From: Allolobophora icterica
Lineage: Eukaryota; Annelida; Clitellata; Crassiclitellata; Lumbricidae
Direction of reading: 5' to 3'
DNA length: 64,000 bases
Assembly (NCBI GenBank): GCA_963556255.1
Contig: OY744606.1
Location: forward strand, 77,993,141 to 78,057,140
Part shown: piece after piece, positions 10,546 through 23,245 of the stretch
Position numbering within the stretch: position 1 is the stretch's first letter
How the letters are laid out: every line of letters starts with the position of its first letter
Notes under the pieces: model-generated
Told to the model about the DNA's origin: nothing
The model's input: the letters and a program-made list of their open reading frames with translations, nothing else
Database searches by the model: none
Made by a program: the position numbers and the translations under genes

Positions 10546-11989
10546 ACAAGAAAAAGGAAACAATTCGCCTTGGTATTCATTAGAGACAAATAAGTTTGGA
10601 AGTATCTTAGTGAGCGCCCGATGACGTATATTGCACGAACGGTCAAGCACCCAACTACTTATTGAACTCGAACCGTCAGAGCTGCAAAAATTAATGCCAA
10701 TTAAGCTAATACGTCTTTTAATCGGGTATAAGATAAAAGCAGGCTCAAGTATCCAGTCGGATTGAAAATTTTAGATCCCAGTTTTTATTGTTTAACGACA
10801 TCTTGAGGCTGCCATGGCCGTTGACGTCGACGTTATCCCTACGTTTTATATTTAGGTCAAATTTGCCTTCATAATAATCAAAAAAGCGATTGACGATAGT
10901 ATATATAGCATCTGTCCAATATTTGAAAAGGTGTCTAAAGATTCTACAATATCTATTAACCTTCCTCCTAACAGAGGTGTTACTTTTATCCCAATGGTAT
11001 GCCTATATATATTCACTTGGGCTGCTCCAAGACTATTGGGAATTAGAAACTGGATTTTTAGCAGTTTTCCTTAATTGAAGATAGTTGCATCAGTTATAGT
11101 TAGAGTTTGTGGATAGTACAGGCTACAGAGCATCAAAAACCATAACATTTCCATTCAGTGACAAGAGGAGGAGGAGGAGGACGAGGACGAGGACGAGGAG
11201 GAGGAGGAGGAGGAGGAGGACCCAGAGGTTAACGACATCTAATGGCAACAAAGGCCGCTCACGTCGACAGAAATTAATTTGTCAAATTACAGCTCAGTGA
11301 CAAGAGTTAATTAGTTGCTGTTTAACGACGATGTGACATAACAAAGATGATTAGAGTCGGCCTCCTCCTTTATCCAGGTTTGGGTTGGCACTACCAGAGT
11401 GCGGGCAGTGCCATGGCGGCCTTAGGCCTACCTAAATAATGGTGCACTAATTAAGGTGTGCTATATTTGATCGCTGCTAATCTTGGAATACATTTTGTTA
11501 CTTTTCATAAACGTAGGTATGCTATACTGCTATTGCTTTTCATTTCGAAATATGATGGAACGGTAACTAACCTTTGATGCCATAAGGTAAGTAATTAAGT
11601 AAGTTAGTAAGTTAGTAAGTATATCCTTTCTTGAAAATCGTTAGGTATCGTTAAACTATTAAAATCCATCCATTAACGCACTAATACTAACACTAACAAT
11701 TGCTAATACTAACACACCCGAACTGTTTCTACAGATATTTCGAAGTCATAGAGAAGACCTTGTAGAAACCTGACTTGGACTTTGAACCGAACATTGGTCA
11801 ACGGATAGGCTATTATATAATTAAACATTGTAAGGGCATTTTAGGTTCTAGATTCTAAATTTAGAAACCTAGACGTAATTTTCGGCAGGAGGACTAAGGT
11901 TACATAACACAAACACACAACTACACACACATAATATAATAATATGTAAATATATATTTATATCGTGTTTTACATAGTATGCGGCCGAG

Positions 11990-12090
11990 AAGCTACACGG
12001 AGGGGGATAGAGTAATAGTAACACTCATGGCCAGGAGAGCAGCAGGAGAGCAGTACGCGGTTCGATTCCCGCAACCCCTCGGCAGTCGCG
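11990..12090 (+). mobile_element. tRNA-derived SINE head
   Basis: GGGGATAGAGTAATAGTAAC (A-box region) and GCGGTTCGATTCCCGCAACC (B-box region) match, on the opposite strand, 19590-19680 and 30690-30770. That makes three copies of one SINE family. A (TG)n tract follows directly at 12092-12193. Confidence 0.75.
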
Positions 12091-12165
12091 TGTGTGTGTG
12101 TGTGTGTGTGTGAGTGCGTGTGTGAGTGGGTGTGTGTGTGTGTGCGTGTGTGTGCGTGGGTGTGT

Positions 12166-12199
<34 letters not shown>

Positions 12200-12229
12200 G
12201 GGGTGATTCTTGGCATGTGTTACTTAATC

Positions 12230-12626
12230 TCTTCATTGGCTTCCCATCCGGCAGCGTATCCTGTATCGGCTTTGCTCTCTCGCCTGGCAATGTGTTTTGG
12301 GCATGGATCCTTCCTACCTATGCTCTGTTTTCACTCTCTCTTCTTCGCTTACGGGTCGCTCTGCCCTCCGTTCCTCTTCTCGGGGCGACTTTATAGTCCC
12401 GTATGCCCGCACTGCTACTATGCAGCGCCGAGCATTCTCTGTCGCTGGTCCAACTGCGTGGAATGACTTACCACCTCTCCTTCGCCTGTCTCCTCGTACT
12501 CACCCGTCTTCTTTTTACGCTCTATTGAAGACTTTTCTCTTTGATCAGGCCTGGCTTGGGAGTGCCTCTGAGTAGAGCCCTTGAAGAGGCGCTATATAAA
12601 TTCCATGATTGATTGATTGATTGAAT
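12230..12626 (+). pseudogene. LINE 3' end (CR1/L2-like)
   Basis: The plus strand encodes [19 protein letters not shown], then QRRAFSVAGPTAWNDLPPLL and a terminal FYALLKTFLFDQA, the typical end of CR1/L2-type ORF2. After the stop come TTGAAGAGGCGCTATATAAA and (TGAT)n, the 3' tail. The same tail motif occurs at 4744. Confidence 0.85.
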
Positions 12627-14214
12627 CTGATACGCACCATATTTTATATAAATTCTGTAACAGCCAGTTGGCATAAGAGCGAGAAAAGGCGACATTTTTA
12701 TGGCAGCAAAGGCCGTTGACGTCGGAAAAATTGTTTAATGCAACAAATTTATAATCAAATCGTAATGAACCAATTATTATTACTATTCTACAGTTTAACG
12801 TCGTCCTACGTCTATTCTATGACATCAAAGTCCCTGCTACAACTGACGATTATCTATTATCGGTTACCCATGTTTAAAAGGTGTCTAACGATTTTGCGTT
12901 ATCCATTATTCAACGACATCAGATTGCAGCGTCAAGAGCAACGGGTTGTCCAAATAAACCACGTAAAGAGTAAAATTCGATTGCCATTAGACCAGCGTGA
13001 AAGGGAGACAAGTTGCCTTGGATACCACGAATAAAGACGGAACACTAACTTGGCAACAGATGTCGTGTTATTACGCGGACGGTCTCCCATCCACTCATTT
13101 ACTAGTCGCACTCGAGCAGCATTAATTACTACCTAATAACGCCCTGAATGTTATTTACTGTTATAAGGCATCGATGCAACATGTTTTAAAGGTGTCGAAA
13201 GATGTTTTATTATTTATTCGGTAATACAGCAGCTGCTGTTTAACGACACTGTGTCATAACAAAGATGATTGGCGGCGCCCTCCTCCTATCTCCAAGTTTA
13301 AGACTGGAACTACCACAGTTAGGATAGCGGCGGAGTTTCGGTTGCTTGATAACGAAAGGTTGGCAATTATTACAGCGTTGGATGAGCACGGTTTAAATAA
13401 AAGGCGTCTAAATGATACTGCGCATTACTTTATTGCCATGGTTGAGCACCATCGTCCTATAGACCTATATGTGTATATAGACGTGTGTGCTCGTATGTGT
13501 TAATGCATGTGTGTGCGTGTGTGGACATGCATGTGTGTGTATGTGTGCGCGTGCGCGTGTGTGTGTGTTGCTTAGCATGTGTTACTTAATCTGCAATGTG
13601 TAATAAGTAAAAAAAACATTACGCATGATATTTTACATCAATTGTGTAACAGCCAGTTGGCATAGGAGCGAGAAAAGGCGACTTCTAGGGACGTTGCGAT
13701 GTAAAATTATTATAACTTGGGTCTAGGCTAGAGGACTATCTGCAGAAACCCTTAATTAAACCAATTTAGTGAATACTTTCAGTTTATGTTATTATGTTAA
13801 TGTAAATCGTACACTGAATGACACCACCACCCAGTGCATATTTTAAGGAATTTTGACTACTGGGACAAAATCAGCCATGGGTCGGAGAAAGTCGGCCATG
13901 ATCTGGTCGAAGAACTTTTTTAAGGAATTAATCTTCACAAAATTTACAACTTTTAGACTTTTTCTAAAAAAATTTCAAAATTCATCTCCGAAAAAAGTTG
14001 ATGACCTTTTTTTTCAACAATAATGTCATACCTTTCTCATTATACTACTGGGACAAATCTTTAAATTCTTGCAACATTTGTCCCACTAGTTGTACTTTAT
14101 ACATACATTGCCTGGGACAAATCGCTCTGACTACTGGGACAAATCCTAAGACTACTGGGACATTTGTCCCACTAGTTATACAGTTAAAATATGCCCTGCC
14201 ACCACCACCACCCA

Positions 14215-14272
14215 TCATCTCCATCCTCCTCCTCATCATCGTAATCTTCATCATCGTAATCTTCATCATCGT

Positions 14273-14346
<74 letters not shown>

Positions 14347-14413
14347 CCACCACCACCACCACCACCACCACCACCACCACCACCACCACCACCACCACCA
14401 CCACCACCACCAC
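14215..14413. repeat. (CAT)n-(CAC)n compound microsatellite
   Basis: Interrupted ATC repeats pass into pure (CAT)n at about 14275-14345 and then (CAC)n to 14413. Poly-Ile/Thr, poly-Met and poly-Val frames here are artefacts. Confidence 0.95.
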
Positions 14414-14694
14414 AGAATGTTCAACGATACAATGTCCGTTGATGAAATGTTAATGACTGAATAGATGGATGGATCGATAGTTTAACGCTATCGTAATGCA
14501 ACAAAGGCCGTTGACATCGACAGAAATTATTTTTGAACAGTTCTCACCGCTCGTGTGGCATGAACTAGACAGAGTGATCACCTGCGAGCCCATGTACACA
14601 CGCGCAGCCCAACATGCGGATCCAAATTTTACAGATGACATCATGTTCAGAGTTTCTTATCAAGTTTTGTCGACACTGTAAAAGAACGACACCT

Positions 14695-14770
14695 GTCGGG
14701 GAGATGGTTGAATGGTAACACGCTGGCACGATGAAGGACGCGGGTTCGATCCATGCTAGCTCCATAAAGG
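14695..14770 (+). mobile_element. tRNA-derived SINE head
   Basis: GGGGAGATGGTTGAATGGTA and GCGGGTTCGATCCATGC form A- and B-box-like elements about 30 bp apart, ending in CTCCAT. There is no cognate 3' stem, so it is a SINE fragment. Confidence 0.65.
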
Positions 14771-15594
14771 GTTTGACTTAGCCTTTTCACTCCCTACACT
14801 CCTTAGCGGGGGGGGTGACTGCAAGATAGATGTAGGACAGATGGGCGCCTTGCAGGCTGCCATAAGTTAAATTCGACTACTGTTAAACTTGACATCATCT
14901 GTTACTGTTATATATTGTAATCTTACTGCGTACTTCTCAGTTCGAATTTAATAACCGCCGCCGTCCTGAATCATTGACTAACACAGGCAGTGTACTAAAA
15001 TATAGCATCGGTTAAATCCGTTTTAAAGGTGTCCTGAGAATCATTGCATTATTCAGTGTATATCAACATCTGATGGAGAACGTCGACTCTATTATAGGTC
15101 AAGGACCATCCGTTTACCTTTGGAGCGTATTTTAAAAATATATAGCATCTGGTGGCAAAGTTCTAAAGGTGACAACAACAGTTTTGTATGTGTACGAGGT
15201 TGATTGTCAGGCGCTGGTACATTTGCACAATACAATAATCATTGAATAATGCATACTGAACCACGTTCTTCTTGTTAGTATGTTCATTTTCGTTGATTCA
15301 AGTCTTTTATTTCGACAGCACTAGTAGCGCTTTAGTCATCAAATGAGTGTTAGTGACTGTTTTCATATTTTTTACATCACGAGTTGCCTTAATCATAACT
15401 TATTAAGTTACTGTAATTGTTCGAGCTTTAGTTACGCTCTGCTAAGAACAGATTACCTGCACATTTCAGCTGGATAACTTATAATAAGATGCTCTTCAGT
15501 TATAAAGGTGTCTAAAAAAAGGCAGTTTCCCTTTTAGCATCTTACGGCTTCCTGGGTCGTTGACGAATGAGGCGTTTCAATGGTGCCCAATAAG

Positions 15595-17089
15595 CAGGGG
15601 CTTCTATCCCTATTGAGGGTGGGCGCAAGTTGAGCCCAGTGAAAAACAAGGGGGGAAGTATTTATTTTCAATTTTTATCACACTCCCTACAAGTTACAGT
15701 CTTACAGAGTCTTTGCTCACAGTTCTGTGCAGGGCCTACTACGTGGGGGGGGGGGGAAGGAAGCAGACTGCTTCCAATTTGTGCCAGAGGGAAAGTTCCC
15801 CCTCCAGTGAAATGGATGTTTCTGTTCCACTGACAGTACTGACTCAGGCCAGCAAAATGCTTTGTCCTGCAACATCCAAGAACTGAACACCTTCGAACGG
15901 CATTTGTCAACATCGAAATTTTATGTATTACTATTATTGGCCATGCAATGTTTGCTTAGGTTACAGTGTCTAAGCAGCGTTATAGATTGTCGTTATTATT
16001 TGTATCAGTATTATGGGCCATGCAATATTTGCTTAGGTTCAGGGGCGTATACACTTTGGTCTAAAAAGTGGGGGTACCAATTTCTTCTCCACTTTCGCTT
16101 TTCGCATGGAGACCATTTCAGACATATTAACCTGTCAGTATTCTCATTAATTTTTGTGTCAGTAAAAACAAGCCGTCTTTGAATTGCAGTAATAATAAAA
16201 TATTGATTGGCATTATTTAAATAGTGGGGTACGGTCCCCCAGTCCAAAAAGTGGGGGTACGGGTACCCCTCGTACCTCCCACAAATTACGCCTATGCTTA
16301 GTTTACAGTGTCTAAGCAGTGTTATTGTGTATCATTATTAGGCCTACTTGTTTTTCTTTAGCTATTGACCATTATGTTCCGCTATTTTTCTGTTGATGTA
16401 CAGGATGCAAAAAAGCTTTAAAAATTGATTAAAGCGTTCATAATCCTGTTGATTAAGAAAAACTAGTTGGTCAGTGCTACAACTATTGTCATGTATAGTG
16501 AAAATGGGATTATCAGGTCTTGAAATATTCCAGCAAAAATAATTGTCGGCTGGGTAACACTGCAATAGGCAGGGATGGAGCCTGTTGCCACTGCATTGTA
16601 CACCATTCATAATGCAGCTTAAAATCCCCATATATTTGCTAAGCAGTGTCCCATATTGCCCAGTATTTTAACATGCGTCCCATATTTTGTCCCATATATA
16701 TTGCAGTCTGTCCCATAACATTTTTACAGTGCACTGAGAGCCCTAAGAAAGTTGAACTAAAATGTATAGGTTTCCAAAACCAATTGTCTTTCTCCAAAAT
16801 GCGCTAAAAACTCATCTACGGCAATGTAGAAATCCAAAAAAATTTCGGGGAGGACCCCGGACCCCTGCGCTTCAAGGGGAAGGCAGGAATAGTACGTAGA
16901 GTGGTAAAGGGAGAGGGGGGATAAAGTGTGAAGGATGGGGTGCGGAGTGGAGGGGTATGGGAAGAAGGGGAGGCGAGGTATGGAAGGGCTTTACAGTAAG
17001 GGGATTGCTTCCAGCTTACAGGGGGTTCTGTGAAAGAGGGGGAAGGAGAGGGTTTGAGCCCGGTTGCTTAGGGGGGATAGAAGCCACTG
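15595..17089. mobile_element. Non-autonomous hAT-type element (1.5 kb) with nested element
   Basis: Termini CAGGGGCTTCTATCCC and GGGGATAGAAGCCACTG are inverted repeats, flanked by a perfect 8-bp duplication CCAATAAG (15587-15594 and 17090-17097). There is no transposase frame. A smaller element of the same type is nested at 16040-16296. Confidence 0.88.
16040..16296. mobile_element. Nested hAT-type MITE (257 bp)
   Basis: Termini CAGGGGCGTATAC and AATTACGCCTATG are flanked by CTTAGGTT and CTTAGTTT (7 of 8 bases). Interior GTGGGGGTAC phrases are shared with the element at 35363 and the block at 1725. It is inserted in a locally duplicated GGCCATGCAAT-TTTGCTTAGG sequence. Confidence 0.8.
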
Positions 17090-17795
17090 CCAATAAGCAT
17101 TTGTATTATCCACTGTTTTAATGATATCTTATGGTATCAAAGGCCATTAATGTTGATAGGACGCCGATCTTCATCTAACGACTTGGATATTTTGGTTGGC
17201 TAGTTGCTGTTTAACGACACTGTGTCATAACAAAGATGATTATAGCGTCTCCCTCCTCCTTCCTCCAGGTTTGAGACTGGCACTACCACAGGCAGGGTAG
17301 TGGCGGAGTTCTTGTACTATTTAGCGATGCCATAATAATCAAGAATCATGAATATAATGTAATAAATTCGAGATTGTCGTCTATTATATAATTTGTAGAA
17401 AGCTTCTATTAAGGTGTCTAAAGAAAACTGCATTACTTTGATTTCTATGTCTCAGTATCGGCCTACGCTCATGTATGATACACAGTATAACTACAATATA
17501 GGAAATTTAATAAAATTATGCAATATAAAATACATAATAATATAGAATGTAACATTAAAAAGGTAAAATTAAACGGTTTGTAGCTAGTTCATATACATCG
17601 TTCACATCTATTGTGGCGTCTGAATGAGAACGAGAAAAAACGACATCTGTTGACGTTGCGTCTCAGATTTGCATTCTATGTGATCTTGCGAGCCTTAAAA
17701 GTTTGTAATAACAATGACGATAACAATAACAACAACAATAATACTAAAATCATGAACTGAATAAAACCCATCATCTTTCAAATCGGTGACTAAAG

Positions 17796-18232
17796 CACCA
17801 CCACCACCACCACCACCACCACCACCACCACCACCACCACCACCACCACCACCACCACCACCACCACCACCACCACCACCACCACCACCACCACCACCAC
17901 CACCACCACCACCACCACCACCACCACCACCACCACCACCACCACCACCACCACCACCACCACCACCACCACCACCACCACCACCACCACCACCACCACC
18001 ACCACCACCACCACCACCACCACCACCACCACCACCACCACCACCACCACCACCACCACCACCACCACCACCACCACCACCACCACCACCACCACCACCA
18101 CCACCACCACCACCACCACCACCACCACCACCACCACCACCACCACCACCACCACCACCACCACCACCACCACCACCACCACCACCACCACCACCACCAC
18201 CACCACCACCACCACCACCACCACCACCACCA
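17796..18232. repeat. Uninterrupted (ACC)n tract, about 436 bp
   Basis: About 145 CAC triplets without an interruption I could see. It opens poly-Pro on the plus strand and poly-Val on the minus strand, which should not be read as genes. Confidence 0.98.
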
Positions 18233-18884
18233 TCATCAAAATCTCATCATAATCAACACCATTATCATTATCATCATATTCATCACTATCAACATCGTCT
18301 TTGTGGTCATTGTCGTCGTCATCATCATTGATACCTTTTCCAATTCACCTAGTTGCGTATCGACAGCTCTAGTAAAGTGTTAGCTATCCATTCAACATTA
18401 GTTACCTCGTGCATTATTTTAGCCAGAGCAAGCCGCGACATTCAGATAAGACTAAGTCAATGTAAATTTTATCAACATTTAAATATTCATAGCGATGTGG
18501 TAAGACTCATTAAAGGTGTCTAAATGAAAATGTGCATTACTTTGATTGCTATGTCGAGTATAGGCCCAGATAAATATACACAGCACATTTAAATATACGA
18601 TATTTATTATACAATACAAAATACAAAGTGATATAATATGTAGCATACAATATTTTAAATAAAATTGTGTTATAATTAACAAGTTTTTCCATTTCGTGCA
18701 CAGGTATTGTGGCCTCTGAATGTGACCCAGAAAAACGTCATCTAGTGACGTTTCATGCACTGAAGCCATCATCATTGAAATCGGCTAATGACGCATCAAC
18801 ATCATTATCGTCGTCGTCATCATTATTATCAACGTCATTATCATCATCGTCGTCGTTATCATCATCATCATCATCTATGGGGGG

Positions 18885-19075
18885 CCCGATAGCGCATTGG
18901 ATAACATCTGGCGTAGAGTGCGAGAGGTACAGAGATCGAGTCCCATAGGCGGACATGCTTTGTAGGCTGCAATTTGCGCCGTGTATTGCAGGCTGTCTGT
19001 TCTGTTAGAAGTTAAGATTTATCGCATAACATGTACATGTACAGCGCGTTTGCAGGCGCTTAATTAAAGAATAAA

Positions 19076-19130
<55 letters not shown>

Positions 19131-19135
19131 TAAAT
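18885..19135 (+). mobile_element. tRNA-derived SINE with (ATT)n tail
   Basis: Head GCCCGATAGCGCATTGGATA and GATCGAGTCCC. The body ends GCGTTTGCAGGCGCTTAATT AAAGAATAAATA and a pure (ATT)n tail at 19076-19130. The same 3' end occurs on the minus strand at 37634-37680. A (CAT)n tract follows at 19155-19250. Confidence 0.8.
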
Positions 19136-19154
19136 CATTAATCACCATTACCAC

Positions 19155-19216
<62 letters not shown>

Positions 19217-19217
19217 A

Positions 19218-19248
<31 letters not shown>

Positions 19249-19484
19249 GAAATCATCATCACCATTGTCGAATCCAGCTTGGCTGGAAATTGATGATTCT
19301 AGTTCCATTGTTTAACGACTCCTGATGACTGCCATACCCGTTTATCTGTAAAGCTACTGACACTTAAGCTGGTGGGTTAACCTGACTCACAATCATATAG
19401 TATTTACTAAAGGCGTTTAAAAGGTGTCTAAAAATTTGCATTATCAATTGTTTATCGCCTTAATGAATAATAAATAATCTTTTT

Positions 19485-19680
19485 CTTTATTAATCCAAAC
19501 CGACAAACGCAGTAAGTTACATTGAGACATGACAGTACAATTATCAGTATCTTAACTAAACACACGTTATGGCAGCCATTTAAGGCGCCCGCCCGAGAGG
19601 GGTTGCGGGAATCGACCGCGTACTGCTGCTCTCCTGGTCATGAGTGTTACCATTACTCTATCCCCCTCCATCCCCGATGC
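19485..19680 (-). mobile_element. tRNA-derived SINE, minus strand
   Basis: The 3' end (AAACCGACA-ACGCAGTAAG...ACATTGA) is at the left and the tRNA-like head (GGGGATAGAGTAATGGTAAC with GCGGTCGATTCCCGCAACC) is at the right. It is the same family as 11990 and 30550. Confidence 0.75.
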
Positions 19681-19970
19681 CAACCTTACCTTTAATATTT
19701 GGCGATCAGTGCATTTCTTATTCGAAACAGAAAGTTCCAGGGTTTAAAGTCGTCCTATGAGGATTTGTGATAATTGATTTCTATTGTTTAAACTCTTCTT
19801 GTGGCTGCCATGGCTGTTTACATTACGTATACCCTACCTAGCCACACAAGACGTAATTGTGACTATAGTAATCGAGATTAGTAGTTGACGACAATTTTTA
19901 TCGCTTTTTGTAATTTTCGTTTTAGTATTTCATTCTCTGGGGATTTCCCATCGTCACTCTTATGTTATTC

Positions 19971-20120
19971 CAGTATGAGAATTGTAGAAAAAAGACTGGG
20001 GGGGGGGTTAGACCTTGATTCATGTGGAGTTTGGGTGTGCAATGAAGGCTTTACTATGGGGTCCTAAGAAAGACTAGGGGGTTGAACCCCCCTAACCCCC
20101 CCCCGACAATTCTCACCCTG
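19971..20120. mobile_element. hAT-type MITE (150 bp)
   Basis: Termini CAGTATGAGAATTGT and ACAATTCTCACCCTG with a perfect 8-bp duplication TGTTATTC. Its interior (AAAGACT-GGGGG and CCTAAGAAAGACTAGGGGG) matches the elements at 31971 and, inverted, 57200. Confidence 0.88.
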
Positions 20121-22134
20121 TGTTATTCTGTCGCCGTTCGTTGATTATTTTAATTCGCTTACGGAGTTGATGTTGTTTTTGCTATTAACAGGGAAGCTCG
20201 CCACTCTCTTTGTGAATACACTACAGCCTTCGCAATTTGCTACAACTGTTATTTTCGTACACTGATGTTGTTACTGCACGATGTCTTCTTGCTAATATGA
20301 CTATAACTCTCAATAGTTCTTATAATTTTGGATTTGCTGAAGTTTTCTATTCTCAACTTTCTCCTAAATCTAATCATTCCTCTTTTTCTGTTAAATATCA
20401 TATTTCTTTTACTGATTTCCTGCTATAGTATCTTTCTGTGCAGTTCTATTTTAAATTCACCTGCTATGCTTTGTAGTTTTCGGGGGGGGAGGGGACCAGG
20501 TCACCCACTCAATCGCCACCTACAAACTTTCCCTTCATGTTCCCACTCACCACCAGCTGCTGATTGGGACATAGAACCTCCGCCAACTTCGGCGTCCGTC
20601 TTTGACATACAGCCGACTGCTAGATCGATCGAAGTCCGACCCTGAGAGCTCTTTGCCTTAACTTTGCTCGTAGATTACTGCAGCCGATAACCGATTCAAC
20701 AGCCGAAGCTCTGTGGTAGTTATTGTTTAACGACGTTGTGTCATAACAAAGAATATAGAGGTGATGGCAAAGATGACATAAGCGTCGCCCTCCTCCTTCA
20801 TCCAGGCTTGGGACTGGCACTAGAAGAGTAGGGGCGGAGTTAAGTGGCGGAGTTGTAAAGGCTAAGGGATGGAACGTATAGATCTGTCTAAAATGTGTTA
20901 ACAGCTTATGGCCGCATGTGCCGTTGACTTTATCTTACTGGAGACTTACTCTTACGAATGCACAGGAGCAATTGCGAATTGAATTAAACGATTGAGCGAG
21001 GTTGACGGTTATTATAGCGTTGTGGCCAAACACTTTTAAGGTGTTTAAATGAAACTGCGCATTTCTTTGATTGCTATGTCGAGACTAGCCCTACATATGC
21101 ATACATAGTACATTTACAACACACGACATTTAATATATAATAAAGAAATTACAAAATGATATAATATGTAGCACAAAATATTTTAAATAAAATTGTGTTA
21201 TAACCAATTGACCTATTTCTTGTAAGCCTATCGGAAAGTCTGCGTGAGAGCGAGAAAAATGCGAGCTCTAGTGACATTGTGATGTAGAACCACTATAACT
21301 TTATAATTCACATTGTATTATAATTTACAACTATTAGCTGAGGTTAGAAAATCATTAAGTCCAATGACGTCATATCGGCCGAAACTTAAAACCAATTTTT
21401 ATAAGCTGTTAATACAGTATTGTTATTCCAAATGTTTAACGACATCTTATATCCGTGATGGCCTTTTTGCGTACGAATTTGCACAATATCTAATTATCAG
21501 GGTAGATAATATAATATATATATTCAGAAGACAGTTTTTAAAGGTGTCTTAAAAGCATTTAATTTCCACCGTTTCGCAACATTTTCTGAGCCACTGACAT
21601 CGACCTATTAAGAGGTTGATTCCAACTAGTTACCGTTATAACGTATATGAGAAATATATTGCGTCTTGAGAGAGCGCTTTAAAGGTGTATAAATTTATAC
21701 ATACAATTACATTGTTCTTATATACCAGTGTAAAAATCCACATTATAAACAAACACTTAAATATTATTTCATTTATCTCATTTTCAGTATAATATACAAA
21801 TTATATATATATATAAATTATATATTTAATGACAGTAAAACTCATCATAGAGTTGCAGGTGACCAGGATATGTTGACAGAGCGCATGAATCGAAGTGAAC
21901 TGTTGGACTGTGCTTTGAAGTTTGGGCCCATGCGTATAATAGGCCCACCGAAAAAATGCTTTTCTGGCTTATTTTACGATGACTTGCCGTCATTAGGAGT
22001 GGCATCTTGTGACCGTTTTAGACGAATTCTCTTATTCTTTAAATCATTTAAAGGTATGCCGGGTTTTACCTGTGCACCGATTCGCTTAACTGGTTTCTGT
22101 CGCGGAGAATAAGAAGATGAAGAAGAGACCCTTA

Positions 22135-22320
22135 AGTTAGCCCGAGAGGCAGCCAGAGATATGAGGTGTTAGCGACTTCATTTACTTAGCCTCGGCATAT
22201 GAGGGCGAGTGGCCAGTCCTCTGCCTCGCCGAGGCTCGCCGTCTGATCTTCCCACCGAAAGTCTACGGTCAGTGTACTCATTATAGCTGAGTTGGCTAGG
22301 GGGCGCAAGTGGAGCAGATA
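22135..22320. mobile_element. SINE fragment (second family)
   Basis: GCGACTTCATTTACTTAGCC, GGCCAGTCCTCTGCCTCGCC and CCCACCGAAAGTCTACGGTC match the body of the element at 25420-25670. Confidence 0.6.
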
Positions 22321-22359
22321 TACCGAAACAAATTCTGCTCTAACTCTGAGAATGATAGC

Positions 22360-22580
22360 AACAACGATAAAGACAAGATGGTATATTTGAAGATGAGATG
22401 ATTTATCTTAGGATGAGGCGATGCATCTTAAAATTAGATGATACACCTTCAGATGAGATGGTGAAAAATACATGAGATATCTTAAGATGATATATACATC
22501 TTAAGATGAGGCGATGCATCTTAGGATGAAATGGTAAGATGACACGAGATATCTTAAGATGACACTAGATATAGTTAGAT
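22360..22580. repeat. Imperfect repeat of ATCTTAAGATGA units
   Basis: Many ATCTTA-GATGA phrases at irregular spacing, next to the transporter exon 6 donor. Confidence 0.7.
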
Positions 22581-22605
22581 ATCTAGTGTCGGTATAAGTG
22601 CTCAC

Positions 22606-22804
22606 CTGTTGATGGCTGATGAGTTTTGCCATCGGTTTCCATCACTCCAGCATCCGACGGAGAAGATGAGGAAGAAGAAGAAGATGTTGATCGCCAGAGC
22701 ACAGATGATCAACCGCAGTTGCTGAGGCAGAGATAGTCGCATCTTCCAGACGATGTAGCCACCAAGAAGACTTCCGCCTGCCTGCGCCAGCGAATAGCAC
22801 AAAC
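22606..22804 (-). CDS. SLCO/OATP transporter, exon 6
   Basis: Encodes LCYSLAQAGGSLLGGYIVWK and then MRLSL, the family's G-GG-(L/Y)-GG(Y/W)-(V)K(R) segment of TM8-9. This is followed by a strongly hydrophobic helix (LIICALAINIFFFFLIF) and the start of the Kazal-bearing loop. The acceptor is GCACAG|GTT and the donor is ACAG|GTGAGC. Phase is 1 in and 2 out. The acceptor abuts a tandem array. Confidence 0.92.
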
Positions 22805-22807
22805 CTG

Positions 22808-23245
22808 TGCGTAATGTAAGAACAGGTAGGTCCTAAGTAATGTAACAACAGGTAGGTCATGTGTAATGTAACAACAGGTAGGTCATACGTAATGTAACAG
22901 GTAGGCCCTACATAATGTAACAACAGGTAGGTCTTACGTGATGTAACAACAGGTAGGTCCTACGTGATGTAACAATATGTAAGCCCTATATAATGTAACA
23001 ACAGGTAGGTCCTACGTAATGTAACAGGTAGGCCCTATATAATGTAACAACAGGTAGGTTCAACCTTATGTAACAACGTGTATGCGTCCTAAGCGATGTA
23101 ACAGTAGGTAGGTATTTAGGCAATGTAGCAATAAGTAGACATATTCATAATGTAACAGTAGGTAAATGTGCAATGTAACATTTGGTAGGCGTACATAATG
23201 TACGCAATGTTGAAATAGATAGGTATGTGCCAAATGTAACAACAG
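22808..23245. repeat. ~30-bp tandem repeat (TAATGTAACAACAGGTAGGT)
   Basis: About a dozen copies of TAATGTAACAACAGGTAGGTCCTA with variants. On the transporter's coding strand it reads as pyrimidine-rich ACCTGTTGTTACATTA and lies immediately upstream of the exon 6 acceptor. Confidence 0.9.

Larger units (their letters stand above)
10250..22605. other. SLCO intron 6 (12.4 kb), repeat-filled
   Basis: No host exon was found here. Two interspersed modules recur many times. One is TTTAACGACATCTTATGGC-like with GCCGTTGACGTCGACAGAAA (10785, 11225, 12700, 14480, 21430). The other is TTTAAAAGGTGTCTAAAGAT-like with GCATTA (10925, 12875, 15030, 17410, 18510, 19415, 21040, 21540). A third family, GTTTAACGACACTGTGTCAT plus CCTCCTCCTTCATCCAGG, lies at 11315, 13225, 17200, 20725 and, outside the intron, 35605. 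Confidence 0.7.

Noticed and set aside
17786..18331. Poly-proline and poly-valine open frames over the (ACC)n tract
   Set aside because: Pure microsatellite translation with no start context or homology.
18885..18950. Functional tRNA gene
   Set aside because: A- and B-box-like motifs exist but no full cloverleaf. It continues into a SINE body with an (ATT)n tail. The same applies to heads at 777, 11990, 14695, 25590, 30690 and 37880.
20328..20645. Hydrophobic open frame
   Set aside because: A/T-rich composition gives Leu/Ile/Phe by chance. No start context or homology.
21870..22112. 80-residue open frame MLTERMNRSELLDC...
   Set aside because: No homology recognised, no splice context and it overlaps the edge of a SINE fragment. 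Could be a transposon scrap but cannot be supported.
22808..23245. CRISPR-like array
   Set aside because: Direct tandem units without unique spacers in an animal genome; a minisatellite.
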